64,000 bases of DNA, from the NCBI GenBank assembly GCA_900539665.1, contig UQCV01000005.1, positions 1-64,000 on the forward strand, written 5' to 3'. Below, in pieces: positions 8,449 to 17,867 of this stretch. How positions within the stretch are numbered: the stretch's first letter is position 1; each line of letters starts with the position of its first letter. Under the pieces are notes generated by a model, which saw only the letters and a list, made by a program, of their open reading frames with translations, was not told the origin of the DNA and searched no databases. This DNA comes from an uncultured Succinivibrionaceae bacterium (lineage in GTDB: Bacteria > Pseudomonadota > Gammaproteobacteria > Enterobacterales > Succinivibrionaceae). The position numbers were made by a program, and so were the translations under genes.

Positions 8449-9090
8449 ATGAAAAGTGCTCGTATTTTTATGGTAGCTAAATTACGCTTGGGGTGTTTAT
8501 TTCTATTGGGGCTGATGTTAAATCTTGCCTTGAACGTAAGCTATGCCGAGGAAACTTTAAATAAGGTAGATGAGTCGGAAATGCAGACTGCTTCTGCCGC
8601 TGAGCTTCGGACTTTATTAGGAACGCCTCCATCTTATATAAAGGCAAATTTTGAGAGTACCCGTTATATAAAAACCGCTAAACGGGTGTTCACATCGACA
8701 GGTTTAGCCGAAATCTCCCAGGATTATGGTATTTGCTGGCGGATGGTTACGCCTAGAGTTAAAACCTTTAAGGTGAGTTCGAAGTCTGGTGGGGCCGGCC
8801 TTATGGGGTTGGATTTTTTAGAAGCCCTTATCCATGGTGACACTAAAGCTTTAGATCAAACTTTTACTATGGGGTATCAAGGCACGGCTGAAGAAGGAGT
8901 GGTGTTTTTTCGCCCTAAAGGCGAACTAGGGCGCGTAATATTTAGTATTAATGCGGCGTTTAAGCACCGTTTAATGACGAGTGTTACGGCTATAAATCAA
9001 GATGGAAGTTCTACTAAAGTTATATTTAAGGACTTTAATCTAAAGGCTCCCCAAAATTTAACCGAGGCTAATTTCTGCCGTGAAGAATAA
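8449..9090 (+). CDS. LolA-like periplasmic carrier protein of the aryl polyene cluster
   Basis: A 213-residue protein with a signal peptide ending around SYA (residue 33) and a LolA-type fold (outer-membrane lipoprotein carrier-like). Near residue 75 it has an FxSTRYIKT motif (ANFESTRYIKT), similar to the LolA entry where F-x-Q-x-R/K occurs. It is encoded directly before the MMPL exporter, whose GTG start overlaps its end by 11 bp. The pair is thought to shuttle the polyene lipid across the periplasm. The assignment rests on fold-level features and gene order. Confidence 0.75.
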   Translation: MKSARIFMVAKLRLGCLFLLGLMLNLALNVSYAEETLNKVDESEMQTASAAELRTLLGTPPSYIKANFESTRYIKTAKRVFTSTGLAEISQDYGICWRMVTPRVKTFKVSSKSGGAGLMGLDFLEALIHGDTKALDQTFTMGYQGTAEEGVVFFRPKGELGRVIFSINAAFKHRLMTSVTAINQDGSSTKVIFKDFNLKAPQNLTEANFCREE

Positions 9091-11431
9091 AAACTCTAAA
9101 GATTTAACGAAAACCCAAACTTTATCTTTGCCCACAGAGAATGTGGTTTTTCGGAACCTAAAAACTCACAAAAATTACAGCAAAATCATCTTATGGTTAC
9201 TCGCCTCGCTAGTTCTTTGGGTGGCGCTACTTACTGGTTTTAAAGTAAATGGGGGGGATTTTTCTAAGATTATCGATGCGCGTTTAGAAGCCTTATTGCC
9301 AGCAGAGCCTGAGCATAACCAAGATAGTGATCGCTATATGGACCGCTTAGGCAAAGAAATTATCATGATGATTTCGTGGCAAGGGGGAGATGAAGCGCGC
9401 TTGGCACTTGTCGACAAATTGTCTACTCAAGCTGAAGAAATGGTAATTAGCGTCAGCGATCATCGCTTAAAACCACTCTTTAAAGCTCATGGGATCCTCT
9501 TATCGCATAACATTGCCAAATTTGTGTGGGAGCATCGCTATAGTTTTACCCCGCCTTCTTTGGTGGGGCCCGAGGCGTTAGTGCCGGGAAAGGCGCAACA
9601 AGCATTAAAAGATAATGCCCTTAACGCTCTATATAATCCGTTTATTGGTATTTCTGCAGAGGAGCTTAAACACGATCCATTTATGACCGTGCGAACTGCT
9701 ATCGCCTCGTTGTCCGATGGTTATACCATGTCTCAAGCGGGTTTTCCTATTAAAAATACCGCTCTAGGCTGGCACCATCAAGTAGTGCGTTTATCTTTAG
9801 CCCGAGATCCCACCCCAAGTGAAAGTGCTAATTTATTAGCTCAAGCTGAAAAATGGCGCCACCTGTGTAAAACCAATATGCAGTGTGTTTATACGGGGCC
9901 GTTGTTTTTTGCGCAAAGTTCAGAACAAGCAAGTAAAGACGATATGTTCCGTATAGGGATCGCCTCAACTATAGTTCTCTTTTTACTTTATGCGGTAGTT
10001 TTTCGGGGATGGCGGGAGCTTATTTTAACGCTGGTGATGCTAGCCGGAGCGCTAGTAACTGGGGTTTTAGCGGTGTTAGCCGTGTTTGGTAGTATTCATG
10101 CGATAGCCCTGGGGATGGGCGGGACGCTATGTGGGATCTGCGCAGATTATGCTATCCATGTTTTTACCCATCAAAAGCCGGGGCTTTCGTCTGTTCGCCT
10201 AATGCGCAGATTAAATAAACCTCTTTTAGGTTCTTTAGTTACTAGTATTTTAGCTTATTTGGTTCTAGCACTTTCTGGGCTTACGGTTTTAAGTGAACTG
10301 GCGGTGCTAGCGGTTGCCGCGCTACTTTATTCGTGGTTAAGTGTTTATTTAGTCTTTACAAGCTTAGCTGGCAACGGCCCTCGCTCTGAAATTGTCGGTA
10401 AATGGTTCTTATGCTACTTAAATAAATGTCCAAATCCACTTAGATTATTGATAGCTTGTATGGTGGCGGTTATTGGCATTACGTTATGCTTAAAAACAGT
10501 TCCGGATGATGATTGCGCTTCTATGCAATCGCGTAATGGTACGCTTACGGCGATGAATGAAGCGGTAATGTCGGTGATTGGGGGCGGACCGGTGTCTTCG
10601 TTCTATTTAATTTTAGGGCAGGATACACAAGAGGCTTTAGCTAGATGTAGTGACTTAGCGGCCAAGGTTGAGTTTAAAGAGGCGTTTATGCCATGTCGCT
10701 TATTGCCAACTAAAGCTTTGCAACAGGAGCGCTTTGATTTGTATCTTAGCTTGTTTCCGTTACTTGAATCCACATATGCGCAAGAAGGTATAACGCTAAA
10801 TAAAAAGGATGCGGGTTTAGAGAGCTTGCGTTATTTTACGCCAGATGAATTTCCGGGCGAATTAAGCGGTTTTGTGGGGGAACGCTCGGTTTTAGTACGT
10901 GTGGCAAAGGACTCCAAAGCAGAAGAAATCTTACAATCTTTAAGCTATGTGGAACTCTTTGATCGCCGCTCTACGTGGAATCAAGCCTTAGGACAGATGA
11001 GAGTTGCTTTGTCCCAAGCTTTTCCATGGGCTTTCCTTGGAGTCATAATAATTGGCTTTGTGCTCCTTAAAAAACGAGTCTTTAGTTGTATGGCGGTGCC
11101 TTTATTAGCCGGTATTGGGGCGGGGCTCATTGGCGTTTATGTGGGCGCTAATGGCTATTATTCGCTCTTTACGGCGTTAGCTTTGTTTATGCTGTTAGGC
11201 TTAGGGGCTGATTATTGTATTTTCTTAGGTAAATCTGATGATAAGCGTCTAGCTACGCGTAGTACCTCTGGGGTGTTACTCGCTTTTGCCACCACTGAGG
11301 TTGCTTTTGGGGCCTTAGCTTTTTCTGATACGGCCGTGATTTCAGCTTTTGGTTTGGTGCTTGCCTTTGGTTTGCCTGTTATAATACTTGCTGTTCCTAT
11401 AGTGCTTAAGAGTAGGGACCTTCAAGGATAA
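9080..11431 (+). CDS. MMPL/RND-family exporter of the aryl polyene cluster
   Basis: A 783-residue inner-membrane protein with the two-lobed RND arrangement. There is one membrane helix near residue 40, a periplasmic loop to about 290, then five helices. A second loop and five more helices follow in the C-terminal quarter (GLGADYCIFLGKS near 710). The first bundle holds GTLCGICADYAIHVF and the second GLGADYC, the conserved Gly/Asp/Tyr segments of MMPL helix 4. It probably extracts the finished polyene lipid from the inner membrane and passes it to the LolA-like protein. GTG start at 9080. Confidence 0.88.
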   Translation: MKNKNSKDLTKTQTLSLPTENVVFRNLKTHKNYSKIILWLLASLVLWVALLTGFKVNGGDFSKIIDARLEALLPAEPEHNQDSDRYMDRLGKEIIMMISWQGGDEARLALVDKLSTQAEEMVISVSDHRLKPLFKAHGILLSHNIAKFVWEHRYSFTPPSLVGPEALVPGKAQQALKDNALNALYNPFIGISAEELKHDPFMTVRTAIASLSDGYTMSQAGFPIKNTALGWHHQVVRLSLARDPTPSESANLLAQAEKWRHLCKTNMQCVYTGPLFFAQSSEQASKDDMFRIGIASTIVLFLLYAVVFRGWRELILTLVMLAGALVTGVLAVLAVFGSIHAIALGMGGTLCGICADYAIHVFTHQKPGLSSVRLMRRLNKPLLGSLVTSILAYLVLALSGLTVLSELAVLAVAALLYSWLSVYLVFTSLAGNGPRSEIVGKWFLCYLNKCPNPLRLLIACMVAVIGITLCLKTVPDDDCASMQSRNGTLTAMNEAVMSVIGGGPVSSFYLILGQDTQEALARCSDLAAKVEFKEAFMPCRLLPTKALQQERFDLYLSLFPLLESTYAQEGITLNKKDAGLESLRYFTPDEFPGELSGFVGERSVLVRVAKDSKAEEILQSLSYVELFDRRSTWNQALGQMRVALSQAFPWAFLGVIIIGFVLLKKRVFSCMAVPLLAGIGAGLIGVYVGANGYYSLFTALALFMLLGLGADYCIFLGKSDDKRLATRSTSGVLLAFATTEVAFGALAFSDTAVISAFGLVLAFGLPVIILAVPIVLKSRDLQG

Positions 11432-11436
11432 CGTTT

Positions 11437-12588
11437 ATGATTTATTTAAGTGGTTTAAATGCCGTCTCAACTTTAGGGACGACTCAAACTCAAGTATTAG
11501 CAACGCTAAGCCACCAAGGCCCGAGCAAGTTAGTAACAGAAAGTGGCTTTCTCCCTGATAATGCAGTTGCCACGTTAGGCCATGTACCTTTGCCTAACGT
11601 TAAGGGTGAACTACGTAATCTGACCCTTATTAAACGTTGTCTAGATAACATGGCCCAAGTGCTCGAAACGGTAAAAAAAGAAGTAAGTCCTGACCGCATT
11701 GGTATTGTCATTGGTACTTCAACCTCAGCCTTAACTGATGTTGAACTTGAAGGCCAAATTACAGAGACGGGGACTATGAAGTTTGATCCTAGGGTTTATG
11801 AAATTGGGATTATTTCTGAATACGTTCGCAAGCTTATTGGTGGTCGCGGGCCAAGTTATACGGTTGCGACGGCTTGTTCTTCTTCGGCTCGCGCTATACT
11901 TTCGGCGCGCAATTTAATCTTATCTGGGCTTTGCGATGCGGTTATTGCCGGAGGCACAGATTCTTTAAGTCAAGTTACGGTTAGTGGTTTTCATGCTTTA
12001 GGGGCCCTCGACCCTAAACCTGCTCGCCCATTTGCAAGCGATCGCGCGGGCATTAATATTGGGGAAGGGGCTGGTTTATGCGTGGTTGCTAACAGGCCCT
12101 TAGCTCCTCAAGCCATTAAACTTTTAGGTGGGGGCGCTTCAACTGATGCCTATCATGTCTCAGCTCCAGATCCAACCGCTTCTGGCGCATTACTCGCGGT
12201 GCAAGCGGCGCTAAAGGATGCAGGCTTAGAACCAAAAGATATTGGTTATATCAATATGCATGGGACTGGCACTAATCTAAATGATGCCATGGAAGGCACT
12301 TTAGTGCGGGAAATTTTTGGGAACGCGGTTCCTGTTTCTTCGCTTAAACATCTAACGGGACACACCTTAGGGGCAGCCGGGATTGTCGAAGTAGCTGCTT
12401 GTGGGTTAATGCTAGCTTCTCATCTACCTTTGCCTTTTCATCCGTATCATGATAAAGCTATCTATGCTGATGAATTTGGGGATTTGGATTTGGTGGTAAC
12501 ACCTAATAGGCCACTAGTTAAAGACATCATAATGACGAATAATTTTGCTTTTGGGGGCAATAATACCTCGCTCATTTTAGGTTGTTAA
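11437..12588 (+). CDS. apeO: Beta-ketoacyl-ACP synthase of the aryl polyene system
   Basis: A 383-residue FabF-like condensing enzyme with a complete catalytic triad: Cys in TACSSSARA, His in INMHGTGTN and His in LTGHTLGAAG. The C-terminal FAFGGNN is the usual end of the fold. In aryl polyene biosynthesis the ApeO-type ketosynthase pairs with the chain-length factor (1681-2457) and elongates with malonyl units. It begins 5 bp after the exporter gene. A gap containing 18-bp tandem repeats follows it. Confidence 0.87.
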   Translation: MIYLSGLNAVSTLGTTQTQVLATLSHQGPSKLVTESGFLPDNAVATLGHVPLPNVKGELRNLTLIKRCLDNMAQVLETVKKEVSPDRIGIVIGTSTSALTDVELEGQITETGTMKFDPRVYEIGIISEYVRKLIGGRGPSYTVATACSSSARAILSARNLILSGLCDAVIAGGTDSLSQVTVSGFHALGALDPKPARPFASDRAGINIGEGAGLCVVANRPLAPQAIKLLGGGASTDAYHVSAPDPTASGALLAVQAALKDAGLEPKDIGYINMHGTGTNLNDAMEGTLVREIFGNAVPVSSLKHLTGHTLGAAGIVEVAACGLMLASHLPLPFHPYHDKAIYADEFGDLDLVVTPNRPLVKDIIMTNNFAFGGNNTSLILGC

Positions 12589-12890
12589 TTTTAGCGGGTT
12601 AAAGGTGTTTTATGCGCGCGACTCTAAAGGTAAAGTGGCAAAGAGGTGTGGCCCTCAAAAGAAGTTTGGCCACCAATAAGCATAGCGCCAAAGTAAAAGC
12701 GCCAAAGACTACAGGTCTTATAACTAGCCCCTTGGGGTAGCGGTAATTTGAGATGCTATTTGGCTATCTGCTCTTAAGGTCTTAGTTGCTCTTAAGGTCT
12801 TAGTTGCTCTTAAGGTCTTAGTTGCTCTTAAGGTCTTAGGGCAGTTTTAAGTTACGCTTGGTTTTTAAGTTTGGTTCTTTAAGGAATAAT
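12589..12890 (+). other. Intergenic region with 18-bp tandem repeats inside the aryl polyene cluster
   Basis: About 300 bp without a gene. It contains three full copies and one nearly full copy of an 18-bp unit (12770-12840) just upstream of the second dehydratase. Nothing else is recognised apart from the AAGGAATAAT ribosome binding site of the next gene. Confidence 0.6.
12770..12840 (+). repeat. 18-bp tandem repeat, 3.9 copies
   Basis: The unit GCTCTTAAGGTCTTAGTT repeats at 12770, 12788 and 12806 without change, and a fourth copy starts at 12824 and is cut after 16 bases. The unit length is a multiple of three, but the array is not in an evident reading frame. It lies about 50 bp before the dehydratase start, so copy-number change could alter expression of the downstream genes. 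Confidence 0.9.
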
Positions 12891-13409
12891 ATGGAACGCT
12901 TGGAATTTTCAGATGAAGTTTTTCGGCAAGTTATGCCACAAAAGGAACCGATGCTTTTGTGTGATGGCGTTTTAGCAAATGATTTGTCTTTAAACCATCA
13001 AGTCGGCGTTTATACCGTTGGGGCCCGCGTGGCCGCTCCTTTAACCGCGAAGGGTGAATTGCCAGCCATTTGTTTGATGGAAGTTATGGCGCAAACTATT
13101 GCGGCGATCCTATCTGGTAGGCGCTATGAGTTTGACTCGGATTCAGTACTTAAGGTCGGGCTTTTTTTATCGATCCGAGGCTTTAAAATGCTAAAGCATT
13201 TTCCGCAAGGATTCATTCCTGCCGGCACCAAGCTTTACACCGCGGTGGATTTTTTTGAAGGGGTCGAAGGCGTAGTTTTAGCAGAAGCTATCGTAAGTTC
13301 CGCCGGGGAAGAAATCGCCAAGGCGCGCTTAACCGTATTAAATCCGACCCCGCAGGAATTAGAGCATGCGGTCGGGGCGGAAGCAGCCAAGATTTTATTA
13401 AGTAAGTAG
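12891..13409 (+). CDS. apeP: Second hotdog dehydratase of the aryl polyene system
   Basis: A 172-residue FabZ-like hotdog protein of the ApeP family. The N-terminal MPQKEPMLLCD and the ICLMEVMAQTIAA helix are characteristic of this group, whose partner is the small ApeI-type subunit. ATG 12891, with AAGGA 5 bp upstream, is preferred to the TTG at 12858, which would add 11 residues. This subunit dehydrates the 3-hydroxyacyl intermediate so that each extension leaves a conjugated double bond. Confidence 0.82.
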   Translation: MERLEFSDEVFRQVMPQKEPMLLCDGVLANDLSLNHQVGVYTVGARVAAPLTAKGELPAICLMEVMAQTIAAILSGRRYEFDSDSVLKVGLFLSIRGFKMLKHFPQGFIPAGTKLYTAVDFFEGVEGVVLAEAIVSSAGEEIAKARLTVLNPTPQELEHAVGAEAAKILLSK

Positions 13410-13673
13410 CTTCACGGTGAAACAAGGTTAAGGGCGGTGGCGTTGTAAGAAAAACTCTATTTATGTATGGCTTTGAGCTTTAATCTTTAATCTTAGTAGC
13501 TTGCATTAAAACTCACGATTTATACGTAAGGTTTTTTAGAAAGTACAAGGTTTTTTAGAATTTACTCATAGTCGCGTCTATACCAAACTTACTGTAGTAA
13601 TTCTTCATTAAATTTTAAGTCCCGTTTATATTAGGCGGGCAAGCTTTTAAAGTTAAGCAAAGGATAAATTATT
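13410..13673. other. Intergenic region between the dehydratase and ketoreductase genes
   Basis: A 264-bp gap with the imperfect direct repeat AAGGTTTTTTAGAA near 13526 and 13547. No terminator with a U-run was found. AAAGGAT precedes the ketoreductase start. Confidence 0.35.
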
Positions 13674-14429
13674 ATGACCACTATGCCGGAAACAACCAAT
13701 AAAACTATGCGCCGTGTATTAGTTACAGGCGCTGGGACTGGAATCGGTTTAGCTATTGCCACTACTTTAGCGCAAAAAGGGTTTGCGGTAGTACTTCATT
13801 GCGGGCGCCACATTGCTCAAGCGACTCAAGCTGCTATGGAGATTAATGCTAGCGGGGGGCAAGCCTCAGTACTTCAGTTTGATATAAGGGATGAAGCTAA
13901 AACTAGGGCGGCTTTGGAGCAAGAAATTGCTCAAAATGGAGCCTTTTGGGGGCTTGTTTCTAATGCAGGTACGGCGGTGGACGGCCCGTTTCCGGGGCTT
14001 GAAGCTCAGGATTGGGTTAAAGTTATCGACACCAACTTAAATGGTTTTTATAACGTGGTTAATCCTTGTGTTATGCCGATGATTAGATTACGTCAAGGTG
14101 GTCGTATTGTGGCTATAACCTCTGTTTCTGGTTTAGTTGGTAATCGCGGGCAAACGAGTTATAGCGCATCTAAGGCTGGCATTGCGGCTGCTTGTAAAAG
14201 CTTAGCTTTAGAATTAGCCAAAAGAAAAATTACGGTTAATGCGGTGGCTCCTGGCTTAATCGATACAGGCATGTGCACGGAAGAGGTTTTAGCGCACGCC
14301 CTGCCAATGATCCCTTTAGGGCGCACTGGTACCCCACTAGAGGTGGCCGCTTTAGTTGCTTTCTTATTTAGTGATGAAGCTTCTTATATTACGCGCCAAG
14401 AATTATCTATCAATGGAGGAATGTGTTAA
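13674..14429 (+). CDS. apeQ: 3-ketoacyl-ACP reductase (FabG-like) of the aryl polyene cluster
   Basis: A 251-residue short-chain dehydrogenase/reductase. Seen: the cofactor glycine motif TGAGTGIG (near residue 19), SNAGTA, the catalytic Ser in ITSVSG and Tyr-x3-Lys in YSASK (near 165), then VAPGLIDT. The signature fits NADPH-dependent FabG enzymes. It reduces the 3-keto group after each condensation. Its stop codon overlaps the start of the next ketosynthase (TAATG). Confidence 0.88.
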   Translation: MTTMPETTNKTMRRVLVTGAGTGIGLAIATTLAQKGFAVVLHCGRHIAQATQAAMEINASGGQASVLQFDIRDEAKTRAALEQEIAQNGAFWGLVSNAGTAVDGPFPGLEAQDWVKVIDTNLNGFYNVVNPCVMPMIRLRQGGRIVAITSVSGLVGNRGQTSYSASKAGIAAACKSLALELAKRKITVNAVAPGLIDTGMCTEEVLAHALPMIPLGRTGTPLEVAALVAFLFSDEASYITRQELSINGGMC

Positions 14430-15670
14430 TGGCAACTGAGTTTATGCCTCGGCGGAGAGTAGTAGTTACGGGCATGGGCATGGTCTCACCTCTTGGGGTT
14501 TTAGGTTCCGAGGTGTGGGCACAGCTTAAAGCGCAACAAAATGCGGTTAAGGTGTGGGAGCCATTGGCGCACATTAATGGGATGGGGACGCGTTTAGCGG
14601 CCCCTGTTACTGCCACTCTTCCGGTTTACCCAAGACGTCAAGCGCGAAGCATGGGCCGTATTGGTATGATGGCCGTATGGGCGGCGGAGCAAGCCCTCGC
14701 TGATGCAGAATTAAGTGGTAGCCCTGAATTACAAAATGGGCGCACTGGCGTTGCGGCTGGTAGCTGCGCTGGGAGTGCTCAAGCGGTAGCTGAGGAAGCT
14801 GATTTTGTGCATCAAAAAGATGTGAAATGCTTAAATGCCACTACTTACGCTGCGTCAATGCCTCATATGGTGCCGGTCAATCTCTCACTGTATTTTGGTT
14901 TGCATGGACGTTTAATTCCAACGAGTACCGCCTGTACCTCAGGCGCTCAAGGGATTGGTTATGCCGCTGAAGCGATTCGCTTTGGGTTACAAGACATGAT
15001 GTTAGCCGGGGGCGCTGAAGAATTATCTCCGCTTTCTATTGGCGTTTTTGATGCTCTATTTGCAGATTCAACTACCGAAGATCCGCAAAAAGCGCCCCGT
15101 CCATTTGCTAAAGACCGCGATGGCTTAGTCGTTGGGGAAGGCGCTGGCATATTGGTGCTAGAAGAGCTTGGGCATGCTCAAGCGCGTGGAGCTCATATTT
15201 ATGCTGAAATCGTGGGATTTGGGACCTGTTCGGATGCGAGCCATATAACAAGCCCTAATGCTAAATACATGGCTGAAAGCATGCGTTTGGCTCTAAACGA
15301 CGCGGGTTTAGCTCCAAGCGATATTGGTTATATCAACGCGCATGGTACGGCCACTCAAGGTGGGGATTTGGCCGAAGGGCAAGCTATGCTTGAAGTCTTC
15401 GGGGATAAGGTACCGGTCTCTTCCTTAAAAAGCTACATGGGGCATACCTTAGGGGCGGCGGGAGCTTTAGAAGCTGCCATGACTATCTTAATGCAGCAAC
15501 ATGGTTGGTTTAGTCCCAACCTAAATTTAGAGACTGTAGATCCAAATTTAGCGGGCTTAGATTTGATAGTTGGAGCTGGGCGAGAGCTAGAGGCTAAGTA
15601 TGTTATGAGTAATAATTTTGCCTTTGGGGGCGTTGATACCTCTTTAATATTTAAGAAGTATGAAGCTTAA
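14429..15670 (+). CDS. apeR: Second beta-ketoacyl-ACP synthase of the aryl polyene system
   Basis: A 413-residue FabF-like condensing enzyme with Cys in TACTSGAQG, His in INAHGTATQ and His in YMGHTLGAAG, plus FAFGGVDTS at the end. It is distinct from the ketosynthase at 11437-12588. In aryl polyene systems an ApeR-type enzyme acts as a separate homodimeric ketosynthase, possibly for the first condensation. The ATG overlapping the ketoreductase stop is chosen over the GTG 6 bp upstream. Confidence 0.86.
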   Translation: MATEFMPRRRVVVTGMGMVSPLGVLGSEVWAQLKAQQNAVKVWEPLAHINGMGTRLAAPVTATLPVYPRRQARSMGRIGMMAVWAAEQALADAELSGSPELQNGRTGVAAGSCAGSAQAVAEEADFVHQKDVKCLNATTYAASMPHMVPVNLSLYFGLHGRLIPTSTACTSGAQGIGYAAEAIRFGLQDMMLAGGAEELSPLSIGVFDALFADSTTEDPQKAPRPFAKDRDGLVVGEGAGILVLEELGHAQARGAHIYAEIVGFGTCSDASHITSPNAKYMAESMRLALNDAGLAPSDIGYINAHGTATQGGDLAEGQAMLEVFGDKVPVSSLKSYMGHTLGAAGALEAAMTILMQQHGWFSPNLNLETVDPNLAGLDLIVGAGRELEAKYVMSNNFAFGGVDTSLIFKKYEA

Positions 15671-15829
15671 GGCTAAATAGAGGCCATAAATATAAATGTG
15701 TGGGTGAGCACGTGCACAAGCGCACGAACACGTAAACAGGCAAGCGAGAGAATCTACGCAAGCAGGTGGGAGAACCGCCAATAGGTTACAGGTTGCCCCA
15801 AAAAATAGCGTAAAGCAATGGAATGAAAA

Positions 15830-16417
15830 ATGGACTATAAAAGGTTTTTTCGAGGTGGAGTAGTAGGCTTTTCCTTCTTGCTTACAGCTCTGATGCCGGT
15901 CTTTTTATGGCTATTTTTACGTCAAGAGCAATATATAGGCGCTTCTTTGGTGCTCCTTGGGGTCTTAGTGGTTAGGGCGTTAGCGGCTTGGCTTCGTGGC
16001 GCTTTTAAGCGGGACCTCTTATGGACCACTGTGCTTGGAGTTGGGCTTTGCTTAATTTGTTTAGGGGTACGTGATAGCTTAGGAAGTAGGTTTTTACTTT
16101 TATATCCGGTCATTATCAACGTTTCGTTATTGCTAGTTTTTGGGCAAAGCTTGCGCTTAAAAGTAAGTGTCGTTGAACGTTTCGCCTCTTTAAAGGTTCC
16201 CCCTGAAAAAAGAGACCACAGCTTTAAACGTTATTGTCGCAAGGTGACTCTAGCTTGGGTTATCTTTTTTATTATAAATGGAAGTTTGGCTCTTGCGACT
16301 GTGCTTATAGGCGACCCGGCCTTATGGGCGCTATATAACGGTTTTATTTCATATATTCTGCTTGGTTTAATGTTTGCGGGAGAATATTTGATTAGACTGA
16401 GGGTGATGCCTAAATAG
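15830..16417 (+). CDS. COG4648-family membrane protein of the aryl polyene cluster
   Basis: A 195-residue protein with about five to six hydrophobic segments. It shows the YPVIINVSLLLVFGQSL and WALYNGFISYILLG patterns I associate with COG4648 membrane proteins, and it ends with GEYLIRLR. In many aryl polyene clusters a COG4648 gene lies between the ACPs and the ligase; here it has moved to the 3' end. Its biochemical role is unknown. The ribosome binding site is weak, and a 159-bp spacer precedes it. Confidence 0.72.
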   Translation: MDYKRFFRGGVVGFSFLLTALMPVFLWLFLRQEQYIGASLVLLGVLVVRALAAWLRGAFKRDLLWTTVLGVGLCLICLGVRDSLGSRFLLLYPVIINVSLLLVFGQSLRLKVSVVERFASLKVPPEKRDHSFKRYCRKVTLAWVIFFIINGSLALATVLIGDPALWALYNGFISYILLGLMFAGEYLIRLRVMPK

Positions 16418-16492
16418 GCCTAGAGCTAGCTTATTAAGTTAAGCTTAAAACAAGATAAAACACGATTTTTGCAATAAAGGAATAAGTTGATT

Positions 16493-17575
16493 ATGCGCAA
16501 ATTTAATGACATTACGGCGAAAGAAGCTTTAAAAACAGCAGGGCTCATTTCAGTAGCTCCTTTTGTTTTTCAGGCGGTAAAGTCAATGAAAGATTTAGGT
16601 ATCATGGCCGCTTTAGCTGACTTGTCAGGTGGGGCCTCCTTAGCTAAAAATGAACTTGTGCAACTTACTAAAGCTGATGATTATACGGTGTCGGTCTTGC
16701 TTGATTTAGCAGAAGCTGCGGAAATCGTCCTTAAAAATGAAAATAATACTTACAATTTATCCAAAATCGGGATGTATCTTGCGGATGATCCAATGACTAC
16801 CGTAAATTTTGATTTTACGGCTGACGTTTGTTATCGTGGCCTTGAAGATTTAACTAAGTCCTTAAAAAACCATAAACCAGAAGGGCTTAAGGTTTTTACA
16901 GCTAAAGAACAGACCATTTATCCAATTTTAAGCCAGCTTCCGGAACCGGCGCGTACTTCGTGGTTTGCCTTTGATCATTTTTATTCTGACCGAGTATTTG
17001 AACAAGCATTGGCTTATTTATTTGCCCCAGAACGCGATTTTAAGATTGAACATATCTGTGATATTGGGGGTAATACTGGGCGCTTTGCTTTAACTGCGTG
17101 TAAAGCAATACCAAACTTAAAGGTAACCATTGCCGACCTGCCAGAGCAGTGTGCGCTTGCGCTGGAGGCGGTGATGCAAGCAGGGCTGGTAGAAAGAATT
17201 TCAACTTGGCCACTTGATATCTTAGCTCCAGGTACCAAGCTACCAACAACTCCAGATTTGTTTTGGATGAGTCAATTTTTAGATTGCTTTAGTCGTGACC
17301 AAGTAGTGTTTATTCTGCGTCGAGTCCAGGAAGCTATGCGCCCTGGGGCGATGCTGGTGATAAATGAAATATTTGGCGATCGCCAGCGTAATGATACAGC
17401 AAAGCTCATTGTTGAAGCTAATAGCTTGTACTTTACGGCTTTAGCTAATGGCGTAAGTAGATTTTACCATGCTGATGAATTCTTAGAATTAGCTGCCTTA
17501 GCTGGTTTAAAACCATGTGGGGAGCTTAATGATTTAGGGATGGGGCATTCATTGTTACTTTTTAAAAAAGTTTAA
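16493..17575 (+). CDS. SAM-dependent methyltransferase, probably modifying the aryl head group
   Basis: A 360-residue protein with an N-terminal winged-helix dimerisation region (residues 1-90) and a C-terminal class I methyltransferase domain. The SAM-binding motif is CDIGGNTGRF (near residue 186). The usual acidic loop follows (TIADLPEQ), then MRPGAMLVINEIFGD. This resembles O-methyltransferases and the methyltransferases often found at the edge of aryl polyene clusters, which methylate the aromatic ring. The in-frame TTG at 16487 is an alternative start. It is the last gene of the forward block. Confidence 0.75.
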   Translation: MRKFNDITAKEALKTAGLISVAPFVFQAVKSMKDLGIMAALADLSGGASLAKNELVQLTKADDYTVSVLLDLAEAAEIVLKNENNTYNLSKIGMYLADDPMTTVNFDFTADVCYRGLEDLTKSLKNHKPEGLKVFTAKEQTIYPILSQLPEPARTSWFAFDHFYSDRVFEQALAYLFAPERDFKIEHICDIGGNTGRFALTACKAIPNLKVTIADLPEQCALALEAVMQAGLVERISTWPLDILAPGTKLPTTPDLFWMSQFLDCFSRDQVVFILRRVQEAMRPGAMLVINEIFGDRQRNDTAKLIVEANSLYFTALANGVSRFYHADEFLELAALAGLKPCGELNDLGMGHSLLLFKKV

Positions 17576-17867
17576 CCCGCCCAAAGAAAATGCCATAAGC
17601 CTTCTTCATTTGGGAATAAGTAATAACTCTATAGGCGCCTTAATTTTGCCTTAAGGCGTTCTAAGAAATATAAGACCTGAGGAGCATATCTAGGTTTGAT
17701 GAGTAAAAGGAAATGCTCCTTTATTTTGATTTTGACGAATTTGATTAGGGGGTTACCAAAAAAAGAATATTGCGCTCAAAGTGCGCGTAGCATTTTAATC
17801 CGTGGTCTAAAAGACTTCTAAAAAGGCCGGCTAGCATTCTAGTTTTGGTTGTAGGTTCCGCTTGAGG
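17576..17867. other. Convergent intergenic region ending the aryl polyene cluster
   Basis: This 292-bp gap lies between the forward methyltransferase gene and the reverse sanA gene. A perfect 8-bp hairpin, CGCCTTAA at 17636-17643 with TTAAGGCG at 17651-17658, is the only candidate terminator. It has no long U-run. Confidence 0.4.

Noticed and set aside
12770..12840. CRISPR-like array
   Set aside because: The repeats are contiguous with no unique spacers and no cas genes are nearby; it is a minisatellite.
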